The notes under the pieces were generated by a model. That model worked only from the letters and a program-made list of their open reading frames with translations, had not been told where the DNA came from and made no database searches. The translations under genes were made by a program, and so were the position numbers. This document shows, piece after piece, positions 6,460 through 15,688 of a stretch of DNA of 64,000 nucleotides (within the stretch, counting starts at the first letter, position 1; each line of letters begins with the position of its first letter). Source of the stretch: Neiella holothuriorum (GTDB lineage Bacteria; Pseudomonadota; Gammaproteobacteria; Enterobacterales; Neiellaceae). The DNA lies in assembly GCF_019457915.1 (NCBI RefSeq), contig NZ_JAHZSS010000002.1, positions 1 to 64,000 of the forward strand. Direction: 5' to 3'.

Positions 6460-8985
6460 ATGACTAATTATCCAAAAAAGAAACTGGCCAACGCCATTAA
6501 AGCAGCTCTCGTTGGGCTTGCGTTTCTACCCATGGCGTCGACATTAGCGCAGGAACAAGGGGACGTTGCTGAGCTGGACGATTATGTGGTTGAAGATGTT
6601 ACCGACGATTTTTCGGTGCTGCCCACTGAGCCTTCTGAAGGCGCATTTGGCTTCAGCAAACCATTACTGGAAACACCGCGATCAGTCTCTGAAGTGACCG
6701 CGGAACTAGCCAAAAATTACGGTTTGCGTAGCGTTGATGACTTGGTTCGCATGACACCTGGCGCATTTACCAGTTCATTTTTTGGTATTCAGGGGGCAAT
6801 GGATTTACGAGGCGAACCCGCCGATAACTTTTTCCGCGGATTTCGTCGCATTGAAAACCCTGGTGCATTCAAAACCAATATTCGTGGCGCCAGCAAACTT
6901 GAGATTTTACGTGGGCCTGTGTCCCCCTTATATGGCACCGGTAGTGTGGGTGGCCAGCTAAACTACATCCCAAAATCAGCTCGAAGTGACACCGCGAAAT
7001 ACATCGAAAGCCCAACCGGCCGAGTCGATGTAACTGTGGGCAGCTACGATCAAAAAATCATTTCTGCGGAAGGCGGTATGCCGTTCACCTTAGCGGGGCG
7101 CCAAGGCGGCGTGTATGCGTTTGCTGAATATGAAAAGTCTGATTCGTTTTACGATGTGTATTCACCAACCAGTAAAATGGTTCAGGTGGCGGTAGATTAT
7201 GACTTGGCAGATAGCACCACCATGGAGTTTGGTTTTCAGTGGCAAAGCTCCGATCACATTCAGGTGCCCGGTTGGAACCGCGTGACTCAAGATTTGATCG
7301 ATCACGGCATATACATCACAGGAGCGCCACCAGTTCGCAATAGTGACAACCCGATTGGTGCCGATCGATTATTGCCGCAAGAATCCGGCTTCATCCAAGA
7401 CGGCATTACCAATGGCGCACCGAATGCGTCCTTCTCGAATGTTAACACTTGGTGTATTCCAGGCGATGGCGCAAGCTTTAGTTACAACGGCTCCCCGCTA
7501 ACGTGTTTCGGCCCAGCTTATGGGTTACAAGAAGAGACCGTTGGCACCGCTAAAATTGGCCACGAAACCATCTTCATCGACTCCATTGATTATGCCGATT
7601 CCGATGTACTGACCTTATATCTCGACTTCATCACCGAATTTGATAATGGCATGACGTGGAAAAACCAATTTTTCATGGACTATATGGATCATGAAAAATT
7701 CCAAAGTTGGGGCTTCACCGCAGCTTATCCTGACGCCAAAGTTTATGAACTGCGCTCAAGCTTGACGTTTGAGTACGAATTCAACGGCATTACAACCGAG
7801 AACATTGTTGGCGTCAGCGTTCGTAAAGATGATCTGGATTTAAACCATGCGTGGTACGACGAAACCTTTGATCTTCGCGACTTAACGGTTGGGCCAACCC
7901 CGGACGATCGCTTTGACTGGGCCGTGTCTGATCCCTACTTAGATGACGGCACCTTGCGCCGTAACTTCAACGAAGAGCAAGTATCGGAAAACATCAACTC
8001 AGGCTTGTTCATGCTATCGGATATTACTATCGGCCAGTTCAGTCTATTACTGGGCGCCCGTTACGATTACTACGACATTGAAGCCTATGAAGAGGCGCGC
8101 GACTTAGTGGGCGCGCTGATTGTCGATGCCGACGGTGACAACAAACCCGATGTGAAGAGCGATACCGACAGCGCCATTAGCTACAACGTCAGCCTGTCGT
8201 ACAACTCAGACATTGGGCTGGTGCCATATATCACCTACGCCGAATCGAATTCGCTAAGTACCAACCAGCTCGGCGGGGTTATTTCTGCCACTGTCGACAG
8301 CGGCGAATGGCTACAAGAATCCGAGTTATTTGAAGCTGGTATCAAGTATTCAGGCTTTGATGGCCGCCTCTTTACCGCATTAGCCTACTTCGATCAGGAA
8401 AAAACCTACCGAGATGGCCAAACCGCTGCCTTAGTTGCGGTCTATTCCGACGGTGTTGAATTTGAAGCACGCGCCGTAGTCACCGATAACTGGTCTGTGA
8501 CCGCAACGGCAACCCACATTGAAACCACCGAAGTCAGTGATGGCGCATTGGCCGTGTTGAATGGTGCTGATTTTGCCGAACAAAATGGCTTGGAAGCTTG
8601 GGAAGTTTACGGCGGTCGTTTTGCTGGCTCTCGCTCAACCTTTCTTGGAGCTGGCGCAGAAGTCGATCGCGGCGGGTTACCTGACAATACCGCCAGCCTT
8701 TATGCCAACTATGTGCAAGAGTTAGGCGATGGCCGAGTCACCGGTAGTTTAGGTTTCAGCTGGGTCGACAGTACCTACACCGATATCTTTAAGACCGTTG
8801 AACTACCGAGCTATTCGGTGTGGACGTCTTCCGCCGGTTACATTACCGACCGTTACGAGCTGCTACTAAGCGTCAACAACTTACTGGATGAGGACTACTA
8901 CACCTCAGCCGACTTGTTTGACTCCGTAGTGGTTAAACCATCTGAGGGGCGAACCTTTTCAGCTACCTTTGGTTATAAGTTCTAA
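6460..8985 (+). CDS. TonB-dependent outer-membrane receptor (first copy)
   Basis: An 841-residue receptor with a signal peptide ending near residue 30 (ALVGLAFLPMASTLAQ). A plug domain follows (about 60-200; LETPRSVSEVTAE, GFRRIENPGAF, LRGPVSPLYGTGSVGG), then a long beta-barrel ending in ATFGYKF, the usual terminal aromatic. It imports a substrate across the outer membrane using the TonB/ExbBD system. It resembles the receptor at 26980-29424 in its linker (LPTEPSEGAFGFSKP versus MPTEPVKSVFGFGKT) and in NRVTQDLIDHG. Annotation by family alone would suggest a siderophore, but the purine neighbourhood and the permease immediately downstream suggest a purine compound; that is inference. A strong hairpin terminator follows. 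Confidence 0.95.
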   Translation: MTNYPKKKLANAIKAALVGLAFLPMASTLAQEQGDVAELDDYVVEDVTDDFSVLPTEPSEGAFGFSKPLLETPRSVSEVTAELAKNYGLRSVDDLVRMTPGAFTSSFFGIQGAMDLRGEPADNFFRGFRRIENPGAFKTNIRGASKLEILRGPVSPLYGTGSVGGQLNYIPKSARSDTAKYIESPTGRVDVTVGSYDQKIISAEGGMPFTLAGRQGGVYAFAEYEKSDSFYDVYSPTSKMVQVAVDYDLADSTTMEFGFQWQSSDHIQVPGWNRVTQDLIDHGIYITGAPPVRNSDNPIGADRLLPQESGFIQDGITNGAPNASFSNVNTWCIPGDGASFSYNGSPLTCFGPAYGLQEETVGTAKIGHETIFIDSIDYADSDVLTLYLDFITEFDNGMTWKNQFFMDYMDHEKFQSWGFTAAYPDAKVYELRSSLTFEYEFNGITTENIVGVSVRKDDLDLNHAWYDETFDLRDLTVGPTPDDRFDWAVSDPYLDDGTLRRNFNEEQVSENINSGLFMLSDITIGQFSLLLGARYDYYDIEAYEEARDLVGALIVDADGDNKPDVKSDTDSAISYNVSLSYNSDIGLVPYITYAESNSLSTNQLGGVISATVDSGEWLQESELFEAGIKYSGFDGRLFTALAYFDQEKTYRDGQTAALVAVYSDGVEFEARAVVTDNWSVTATATHIETTEVSDGALAVLNGADFAEQNGLEAWEVYGGRFAGSRSTFLGAGAEVDRGGLPDNTASLYANYVQELGDGRVTGSLGFSWVDSTYTDIFKTVELPSYSVWTSSAGYITDRYELLLSVNNLLDEDYYTSADLFDSVVVKPSEGRTFSATFGYKF

Positions 8986-8992
8986 CCCTCTG

Positions 8993-9023
8993 GAGCCGGT
9001 TTTTCGAAACCGGCTCTTTTTTT
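8993..9023 (+). terminator. Rho-independent terminator after the first TonB receptor
   Basis: GAGCCGGTTT-TTCG-AAACCGGCTC forms a perfect 10-bp stem with a TTCG loop, followed by a run of seven T. The permease gene starts 46 bases further on, so it may depend on read-through or its own promoter. Confidence 0.9.
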
Positions 9024-9068
9024 GCTTACCTGTGTAATCACCATTATAAGAAAATCTTGGAGCACGTG

Positions 9069-10478
9069 ATGTTTCGCAATTTGATGCAATCACTTGGAGG
9101 GGACGCCAAACATACCACCGGCTCCCGAATCATTTATGGTCTGGATGACAACCCACCCTGGTCTCGCAAATCATTAGCCGCAGTTCAACACCTGCTGGCT
9201 ATTTTCGTCAGCATTATCACAGCACCGCTCATCATCGCTAACGGCATGGGCCTTTCCGCCGCAGAGACAAGCTATATGATCAGCTGTTCATTAGTGGTAT
9301 CAGGGCTTGCGACGCTCATTCAGGTTCGCCCTATTGGCCCTATTGGCTCCGGCCTATTGGCCATTCAAGGCACCAGCTTTTCGTTTATTGGCCCGCTTAT
9401 TTTTGCGTCCTCAGAATTGCGCGGCACGGTTTCCAATGAAGAATTGCTGGGCATTATTTTTGGCTCCGCTGGCGCCGGCGCCATTGTGGTCATGATACTG
9501 AGTCAATTTCTGCAATCGCTGCAACGCGTGATCACCTCAACCGTTGCAGGAACTGCGGTGATCTTGTTGGGCATTACCTTGGTGATGAAAACCGGCCAAA
9601 ATTTAGAGCGAGCCTACCAACAAAGTATTGCCAACGGTGAAGCGGGTTATCTGGTGATTGGTTTGGCAGTTGCGGTTGTAGGGCTGATCTGCTGGTTTGC
9701 CACCCGCAAGAGCGCATGGCTTCGATTAAGCTCCATCAGCATAGGGTTAGGTATTTGTTATCTGGCTGCGCTACTGTTAGGGCAGGTCAATTTTTCCATA
9801 TTTAACGAGTTACCGAGCTACTTCTACCCTCAGCCACTGCAATACCCAATTGGCTTTGATTGGGCCATATTCTTTACGCTGCTGCCAATATATTTGGTTA
9901 CGGCAACGGAATCAGTGGGCGATTTAACCGCCACGTCCAGCTTATCAAGCCAACCCATTCGCGGCCCCAAATACTGGCGCCGAATAAAAAATGGCGTCCT
10001 CGGCGATGGCTTTAATTCATTATTGGCGTCGGTGTTTAATACCTTTCCAAATACCACCTTCAGCCAAAACAATGGTGTCATTCAGTTAACCGGCGTAGCT
10101 AGCCGCCACATCGGCAAAGTGATTGCGGCGTTGTTGATTGTTATGGGGTGCTTTCCGGTCTTTGGCGGCATCTTTCAAACCATGCCTGCCGGACTGTTGT
10201 TTGGCGCGACAGGCCTTATGTTTGCCTTGGTCGGCCTATCGGGCATTCGGATTATTCGCGGTTCGCCGTTTCCGACTCGCTCTTGGCAAATCGTCGCCTT
10301 GGCAACCCTGTGCGGCTTTGCTTTAACGCTGGTGCCGGCCTGGCTACCAGAGCTGCCGCAAACGCTCATCATGTTGCTCGGCTTCCCAGTAGCCGGCGGA
10401 ACGCTCGTTGCCGCGGTGCTCGAGCTGGTTATTCCCATTGATGAGTCAAAGCGGATCCAGCCGGCAGCGGCCAACTAG
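9069..10478 (+). CDS. NCS2-family purine/xanthine permease
   Basis: An inner-membrane nucleobase:cation symporter of 469 residues and about 12-14 hydrophobic segments, typical of the uracil-xanthine permease (UraA/XanQ/UacT) family. Diagnostic pieces are YGLDDNPPW near the N-terminus, IQGTSFSFIGP in the first repeat, TATESVGDLTATS (the conserved Glu region of TM8) and FNTFPNTTFSQNNGVIQLTGV (TM10). The TFSQNNGVI form is typical of xanthine/urate carriers rather than uracil carriers. I start at the ATG with GGAGCACGTG upstream; an in-frame TTG lies four codons earlier. The context supports uptake of xanthine, hypoxanthine or urate. Confidence 0.94.
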   Translation: MFRNLMQSLGGDAKHTTGSRIIYGLDDNPPWSRKSLAAVQHLLAIFVSIITAPLIIANGMGLSAAETSYMISCSLVVSGLATLIQVRPIGPIGSGLLAIQGTSFSFIGPLIFASSELRGTVSNEELLGIIFGSAGAGAIVVMILSQFLQSLQRVITSTVAGTAVILLGITLVMKTGQNLERAYQQSIANGEAGYLVIGLAVAVVGLICWFATRKSAWLRLSSISIGLGICYLAALLLGQVNFSIFNELPSYFYPQPLQYPIGFDWAIFFTLLPIYLVTATESVGDLTATSSLSSQPIRGPKYWRRIKNGVLGDGFNSLLASVFNTFPNTTFSQNNGVIQLTGVASRHIGKVIAALLIVMGCFPVFGGIFQTMPAGLLFGATGLMFALVGLSGIRIIRGSPFPTRSWQIVALATLCGFALTLVPAWLPELPQTLIMLLGFPVAGGTLVAAVLELVIPIDESKRIQPAAAN

Positions 10479-10509
10479 AAGCAACGAGCAACCTTGGTAA
10501 GAGCAGTCA

Positions 10510-10551
10510 GCCATACATGCCAAATCACCCGCTTGGTTTGGCATGTTTTAT
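10510..10551. terminator. Hairpin between convergent genes
   Basis: ACATGCCAAA (10515-10524) pairs with TTTGGCATGT (10537-10546), and an outer AGCCAT/ATGGCT stem extends it. It lies between the permease and the convergent DUF2165 gene. TTTTA follows on the plus strand, so it probably ends permease transcription. Confidence 0.6.
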
Positions 10552-11057
10552 GGCTCTGACTGCGGCTCTTGTTGATGCAAAAACAACAGGCATGCAAACA
10601 ACACCATCGCAAACCGAAACGCCGGTTGCTGACCATTCCAAATTTGTGATTGCCACATTAAAAACCACTCAGCGCCAACCGTCATAAAGCCACCAAACCA
10701 CAGCAAAATGCCAAGCACCAAACCGCATGTTGCTACTCCTTTGGCAGCATTAAATTCACCATTAGTTGCATTCAGTTGGCGCCACAATAAAACGGCACCA
10801 ACTGAGCACAACAAACCAACCGCCGCTTCAGCCACAATGATCAGAGCATAAGCAGCATGATGCAGAGTTGGATTTGTAATGGCGCGACCGGTCAGCTGAT
10901 TGCCCTCAAAGGTGGTATCCATGGTCAGCACGTGCTGCACAAAAGCGAAATTAGACCCGTAGTCCACCACATTGTTGTAAGCCACCAGCCAAGCAAATCC
11001 AGCCACTGCCGCCACTAAGCTAATTTTGCACCATCGAGTCAGTTTTATTGTTTGCAT
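10548..11057 (-). CDS. DUF2165-family small integral membrane protein
   Basis: A 169-residue membrane protein with four predicted helices: residues about 10-28, 70-90, 108-126 and 145-161. The segment NNVVDYGSNFAFVQHVLTMD and the following RAITNPTLHHAAY match the DUF2165 family. The function of that family is unknown. It is convergent with the permease and stands alone on its strand. Its place in the purine island may be incidental. Confidence 0.85.
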   Translation of the reverse strand: MQTIKLTRWCKISLVAAVAGFAWLVAYNNVVDYGSNFAFVQHVLTMDTTFEGNQLTGRAITNPTLHHAAYALIIVAEAAVGLLCSVGAVLLWRQLNATNGEFNAAKGVATCGLVLGILLWFGGFMTVGAEWFLMWQSQIWNGQQPAFRFAMVLFACLLFLHQQEPQSEP

Positions 11058-11447
11058 GCTTTAACCTGTTCCCTTCTGTTTTATGTGCAATTTGTGATTC
11101 TTTCGAAAGCCAGTTCAATGCAATTCAAGCGCCATGCTAGTTGCCCGATGCTGCCGCCCGACTGGGCAGTTAGTTGACCCAAAAGACAACATTTTGAGCA
11201 CAATGTCAGTGCTGCTGAGCTAATTTGGCGCTAGCCACCAACGCATACTCGTACGCCAGAGCTGACTGGTATTGGCTCTCCGAACACACTAAAAATGTGC
11301 CCGCTTTTTGCTAGTAACAATGAGCCTGATTGAACGACACAGGCGATTGGGGTAGAAGCAGTCAGGCACCAGCTATTGGCGTCGGGTCATTGCTCCTGAT
11401 GAAAGGCCAGGAAATGGGTACTTTCAGCACGACTAGGAGCAATCGTA
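11058..11447. other. Divergent intergenic region before the oxygenase gene
   Basis: About 390 bases separate the DUF2165 gene from the oxygenase. No ORF with a credible start, no riboswitch fold and no strong sigma-70 pair could be identified. AATGAGCCTGATT near 11319 resembles the complement of the shared AATTAGTCTCA motif with two mismatches, too weak to call. Confidence 0.4.
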
Positions 11448-12440
11448 ATGACAACATCCCCACACAATCTGCAAGAGCTACAACTGGAATCAACCCTCGG
11501 TGCGCTTGGCGAAGAAAACCAACAACGTGCCATTCCAGTCATCGATTTAACCGACTTTGATAACCGCAAATCGGTCATCACCGAGCAACTCTGGTTAGCC
11601 GCCACCGAATGTGGCTTTTTCCAACTGAGCAACCATGGCATTGCACTAAATCGCATTGAGCAGGCATTCACTGATGCCGAATCATTTTTCGCATTGCCCT
11701 CAGCGGACAAGCAGCAATTGCCGCTGCGACCAGGCACCAATGCTGGCTGGGAATCGATGGCGCAAGTTCGACCATCAACCGGCACGGCGGATCAAAAAGA
11801 GTCGTATCAAATTACTCGGCCGAGAATGACGGGCCTATGGCCCCAGCAAGCACTGCCTGCATTTGAATCCGACATGTTGGAATTTGAAGCCAGCTGCTGG
11901 CAACTGGGCATGAAGGTGTTGTCTTGCTTTGCCGACAAACTTGGCTTTGCCAGCAACTTTTTTGCACAGGCTCACCAACCCGATCAGCCAAGTTATCAGT
12001 CAACCCTTAGGCTCTTACATTATTACGCGACCAATGGCCCTGTTGCGGTGGATGAAAGCCATTGGCGCGCAGGAGCGCATACTGACTTTGATTGCTTGAC
12101 CCTGTTGTTTCAGCAAAGCGGCCAACATGGCCTACAAGTTTGTCCCGGCAAAGAAGCTAGCTCGCAACAATGGACGCCGGTGGAGCCACAAACCGGCTTG
12201 GTGACATGCAACATCGGCGACATGCTGATGCGCTGGAGCGACGATCAACTCAAGTCGACCCTGCACCGAGTCCGCATGCCAACGCCGAAGGAATACCAAG
12301 GCGCGCGATATTCCATCGCATTTTTCTGCCAAGCCAATAAAGATGTAATGATTCAAGGGCCGCTGGGCAAGTACCCAGCCATTAGCGCTGATGATTACCT
12401 ACAGCAGCGCATACAGGCGAACTTCGCCAATAAAAAGTAA
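11448..12440 (+). CDS. Isopenicillin-N-synthase-like 2-oxoglutarate/Fe(II) oxygenase
   Basis: A cytoplasmic oxygenase of 330 residues with the usual two parts: an N-terminal DIOX_N region (IPVIDLTDFD, CGFFQLSNHGI) and a C-terminal jelly-roll core. Iron ligands are visible as His211 and Asp213 (AHTDFD) and His273 (STLHRV). The 2-oxoglutarate carboxylate binders are Arg287 and Ser289 (ARYSIAFF). AGGAG precedes the ATG. The substrate is unknown. Fungal XanA also turns xanthine to urate with 2-oxoglutarate but belongs to the TauD family, so it is not a close model. The convergent operon and the similar enzyme at 35334-36251 both suggest a purine or ureide substrate. Confidence 0.92.
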   Translation: MTTSPHNLQELQLESTLGALGEENQQRAIPVIDLTDFDNRKSVITEQLWLAATECGFFQLSNHGIALNRIEQAFTDAESFFALPSADKQQLPLRPGTNAGWESMAQVRPSTGTADQKESYQITRPRMTGLWPQQALPAFESDMLEFEASCWQLGMKVLSCFADKLGFASNFFAQAHQPDQPSYQSTLRLLHYYATNGPVAVDESHWRAGAHTDFDCLTLLFQQSGQHGLQVCPGKEASSQQWTPVEPQTGLVTCNIGDMLMRWSDDQLKSTLHRVRMPTPKEYQGARYSIAFFCQANKDVMIQGPLGKYPAISADDYLQQRIQANFANKK

Positions 12441-12453
12441 CGCTCGGTTGCCG

Positions 12454-14397
12454 CTAAGGCTGCAACCGAAACTCCGCCTGAGCACCGCTGGCATGTGCCA
12501 CCGGCAACAGGTTTTTAGGAGCTAACGCTTTGGCAACTGGCGACGTTTGGAAAATCACGTTCGCCTTGCCAAGGTTGTTAGCAAACTGCCAGTTTTGATC
12601 AATCGACGCGTCAAATTGCGCTGACGCCAAATACTGCGCCACCACGGCGCGGTTTTTATCGGGCGCGTGAATCACCGTGCGCGAACCGTCCATGTTCGGA
12701 AACTGGCCGCCGCCACCCGCGCGATAGTTATTGGTAACGACCAAAAACCACTGCGTGTGATCGAGTGGCTTGCCGTTAAAGCGAGCATTGACGATGCGGT
12801 TGGCGCTTGGATTGATGAGCGCGCCCTCAACGTCATAACGACTTGGCTGGGTGATATCAATTTCATACTCAATGCCATCGATGACATCGAAGTTGTAACT
12901 AGGAAACGCGCGATTAACGAGTTGCTGCGGCGCTGATTGTTGCGGATCTATTTGATAAAACTGACCGGCAGAACGCTCCAGCCAATCCAACACTTCAGCA
13001 CCGTTGAGTTTCACCACCTTCAAATCATTGGGGTAAACATACAAATCTTTTAGGTGGATTAACGCCACATCGCCAACGGCAATATCGGTGTAGTAATCAG
13101 GGCCGGCTCTGCCGCCACTTTTAAATGGTGCGGCGGCAGACAATACCGGCAGGCCATCAAATTCAGTGGCGCGAATTGCTCGCTGGGCATACCAGCGCTG
13201 GGCATTATTAACGAGTTGCACTGACGGATCATCAGCAGCCAGAGCAAAGTAGCTGTGAATACGAACAGAGGTTTGCCCCACCTTTTGGCGCATGTAGTTA
13301 AGCGTTGCCTGATGTTCAGGCTGAACCAATTTGTTGATTGACGCATCCGCCTCAACCAATGGCTGAAAACGACCATCGACGCGCTCAGCAATCGCACGCA
13401 CGCTAGTGTGGCCCGCTACCCGCTGCCAGCGACCATTTTGTTGCTGCAGGGTTAAATCAACCAACCCGAGGTGGCTGCCCCAAAAGCCCGGCATCACTGC
13501 CGGTACGCCAAACACGGTACCGGCCTGATTATCTACCCCAGGATAAGCGGCAATTTCCGGATCACCCGGAAACACTCGGTGCGAATGACCAAATAAAATG
13601 GCATCGATACCCGCCACTTGCGCGAGGTGGTAAGTAGCATTTTCATCCATGCCTTTGCGTGGCGTGTCATATAATCCGCTATGCGGAATAGCCACCACAA
13701 TGTCTGCGCCTTTCGCCTTCATTTCAGGCACCAGTTGGCGCGCCGTTTCAACAATGTCTTTGGCGATGATCTTGCCTTGCAGGTGATCCATATCCCAGAA
13801 GGTAATTTGCGGCGGAGTAAAGCCGATATAACCGATGTTGACGGGGTAAGCGTTACCATCGGAAGCCATCAGCTCTGTGGTAACAATGATGTAGGGGTCA
13901 ATGTAATGCTGATTGTTGCTAGGGTCATCGTCACCATCATCACGATAAACGTTGGCCGAGACATAAGGAAAGTTAGCGCCCGCTAACGACTGCTGCAAAA
14001 ACGGCAAACCAAAATTAAATTCATGATTGCCTAAATTCGCCACCGTATAACCGAGCTGATTCATGATCCGGTACACCGGATGAATCGTGCTTTCAGGCAA
14101 GCCGTTTTCGTAAGCCACGTAATCGCCCAGTGGCGCACCTTGAATCAAATCGCCGTTATCAACTAGTACCGAGTTGACCACTTCATCTCGGGCCTGATGA
14201 ATCAGGCTGGCGACACGAGAAAAGCCGATGCTGACACTCGGCTCATCACGATAATAATCGTAATCAACCAAATGCATGTGAATGTCCGTCGTTTCCAAAA
14301 TTCTCAATTCAATTGAGACCGGCTCATCCGCACTGCCAACAGGTGACAGTAACGATGCAGCGAGAAGCAGAAAAATAGAGCGGCGAAAATGCGCCAT
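12454..14397 (-). CDS. cpdB: 2',3'-cyclic-nucleotide 2'-phosphodiesterase/3'-nucleotidase
   Basis: A periplasmic enzyme of 647 residues that hydrolyses 2',3'-cyclic nucleotides to 3'-nucleotides and then to nucleosides. The signal peptide is residues 1-23 (FLLLAASLLSPVGSADE). The metallophosphoesterase domain shows TTDIHMHL, VDNGDLIQGAPLGDY, LGNHEFNFG and LFGHSHRVFPG. The C-terminal 5'-nucleotidase domain carries SAAAPFKSGGRAG and NNYRAGGGGQFPN, typical of CpdB. Its length matches E. coli CpdB (647). It is the last gene of the minus-strand operon that starts at 21684 and lies 23 bases after the amidohydrolase gene. It would release purine nucleosides from RNA fragments in the periplasm. Confidence 0.95.
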   Translation of the reverse strand: MAHFRRSIFLLLAASLLSPVGSADEPVSIELRILETTDIHMHLVDYDYYRDEPSVSIGFSRVASLIHQARDEVVNSVLVDNGDLIQGAPLGDYVAYENGLPESTIHPVYRIMNQLGYTVANLGNHEFNFGLPFLQQSLAGANFPYVSANVYRDDGDDDPSNNQHYIDPYIIVTTELMASDGNAYPVNIGYIGFTPPQITFWDMDHLQGKIIAKDIVETARQLVPEMKAKGADIVVAIPHSGLYDTPRKGMDENATYHLAQVAGIDAILFGHSHRVFPGDPEIAAYPGVDNQAGTVFGVPAVMPGFWGSHLGLVDLTLQQQNGRWQRVAGHTSVRAIAERVDGRFQPLVEADASINKLVQPEHQATLNYMRQKVGQTSVRIHSYFALAADDPSVQLVNNAQRWYAQRAIRATEFDGLPVLSAAAPFKSGGRAGPDYYTDIAVGDVALIHLKDLYVYPNDLKVVKLNGAEVLDWLERSAGQFYQIDPQQSAPQQLVNRAFPSYNFDVIDGIEYEIDITQPSRYDVEGALINPSANRIVNARFNGKPLDHTQWFLVVTNNYRAGGGGQFPNMDGSRTVIHAPDKNRAVVAQYLASAQFDASIDQNWQFANNLGKANVIFQTSPVAKALAPKNLLPVAHASGAQAEFRLQP

Positions 14398-14419
14398 GGT
14401 GAATCTCCGATTGAACAGG

Positions 14420-15688
14420 TTAGTTCGCTTGAGTTTGTTGGCCGAGTTGCAGCAAGGTTTCTAGCAAGGTATCAAAGGCAACCGCCACATCAGCAGAAGT
14501 GATGGATTCATCCGGGTGATGGCTAATGCCGCCCTTACAGCGCACAAAGTACATGGCAATATCTGTCATGTCGGCAAACGCCATGGCGTCGTGCCCTGCA
14601 CCACTCATCAGTACCAATGGTTTCAGCGCGAGCGACGCCATGGTTTGTTGTTGCAATTCAAGCCACCAAGGCGCACATTTTACGGCGGGCGCCTGATGAA
14701 TTTGATGCCACTGACAGGTTAAACGACGTTGATGACAAATCTTCTCTAGCTGCTGTTGTAGGTGACCAATGGCTTCATCACGAACAGCGTCATCAACACT
14801 TCGAATGTCCAAAGAAAAGCGCACATTGCCCGGAATAACATTGACCGCGCCCGGGCCACAAGTCAGCTGACCGACAGTGGCAACAACGCCAAATTTTTGC
14901 GCCGTTTGTTCAATCAATAACGCCGCTTCACTAGCGCCCAACAAAGCATCTTGCCGCATGGTCATGGGCACGGTGCCGGCATGCCCAGCTTGGCCTTCGA
15001 TGTCAATTTGAAAACGGCGGGCTCCGGCTATTGCCGAGACAATGCCAACGGGCAATCCTTGTTGCTCAAGCACTGGCCCTTGTTCGATGTGTACTTCGAG
15101 GTAACCCAGCAATTGCTCGGCAGCATAGGCCGCTTGAGTAATCGCATCAGGATCTAATCCAAACTGGTCAAATGCTTGCGCTAATGAGGTATCCGCTCGA
15201 TCGTTTAACGACCACCAGTTGTTATCCCATGTGCCAGCGACAGCTCGGCTACCAAGTAGGGTCGCACCAAATCGAATTCCTTCTTCATCACCAAAGCCAA
15301 TCACATCAATATGAAATGGCAACTGAATGCCTTGTCGCTGCAACAGGTCAATTACCGCAATGGGTAACAACACGCCCAAGATGCCGTCATAACGGCCAGC
15401 ATTGGGAATGGTATCGAGGTGCGAGCCGATGATTAGCGTCTTAGCATCAGCTTGGTTGCTGGCATAGCGACCGATTAAATTACCAGCCTGATCAACGTGG
15501 GTTGTCATCGTCGCTTGGCGCATCCACGTAGCGACTCGCTCGTTGCAAGCATGGTGTTCTGGTGTCAGGTAAAACCGGTGAATGCCTTCAGATTCTGCAC
15601 TAATGCTAGCTAGCTCGTCACACCAGGCCATGATTTGTTCGGCCATCGCGTGACTATCGATGGCTACACTAGTTTGCATCTCAGTCAT
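14420..15688 (-). CDS. Allantoate amidohydrolase (M20-type Zn hydrolase)
   Basis: A 422-residue cytoplasmic amidohydrolase of the AllC/HpxK/HyuC family. Metal ligands are visible as GSHLDTIPNAGRYDG (His, Asp), GDEEGIRFG (Glu-Glu) and LEVHIEQGPVLE (His). The dimerisation domain contains GQAGHAGTVPM, and the last metal His lies in MSGAGHDAMAF. Allantoate amidohydrolase, ureidoglycolate amidohydrolase and N-carbamoyl amino-acid hydrolases share this fold. Coupling to the ureidoglycine aminotransferase gene (TAATG overlap) favours allantoate to ureidoglycine, CO2 and ammonia, as for Klebsiella HpxK. Confidence 0.88.
   Translation of the reverse strand: MTEMQTSVAIDSHAMAEQIMAWCDELASISAESEGIHRFYLTPEHHACNERVATWMRQATMTTHVDQAGNLIGRYASNQADAKTLIIGSHLDTIPNAGRYDGILGVLLPIAVIDLLQRQGIQLPFHIDVIGFGDEEGIRFGATLLGSRAVAGTWDNNWWSLNDRADTSLAQAFDQFGLDPDAITQAAYAAEQLLGYLEVHIEQGPVLEQQGLPVGIVSAIAGARRFQIDIEGQAGHAGTVPMTMRQDALLGASEAALLIEQTAQKFGVVATVGQLTCGPGAVNVIPGNVRFSLDIRSVDDAVRDEAIGHLQQQLEKICHQRRLTCQWHQIHQAPAVKCAPWWLELQQQTMASLALKPLVLMSGAGHDAMAFADMTDIAMYFVRCKGGISHHPDESITSADVAVAFDTLLETLLQLGQQTQAN

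Noticed and set aside
10915-10945. CACGTG palindrome (CAGCACGTGCTG) as a further parS
   Set aside because: Only the central six bases match; the flanking TTT/AAA bases needed for parS are missing.
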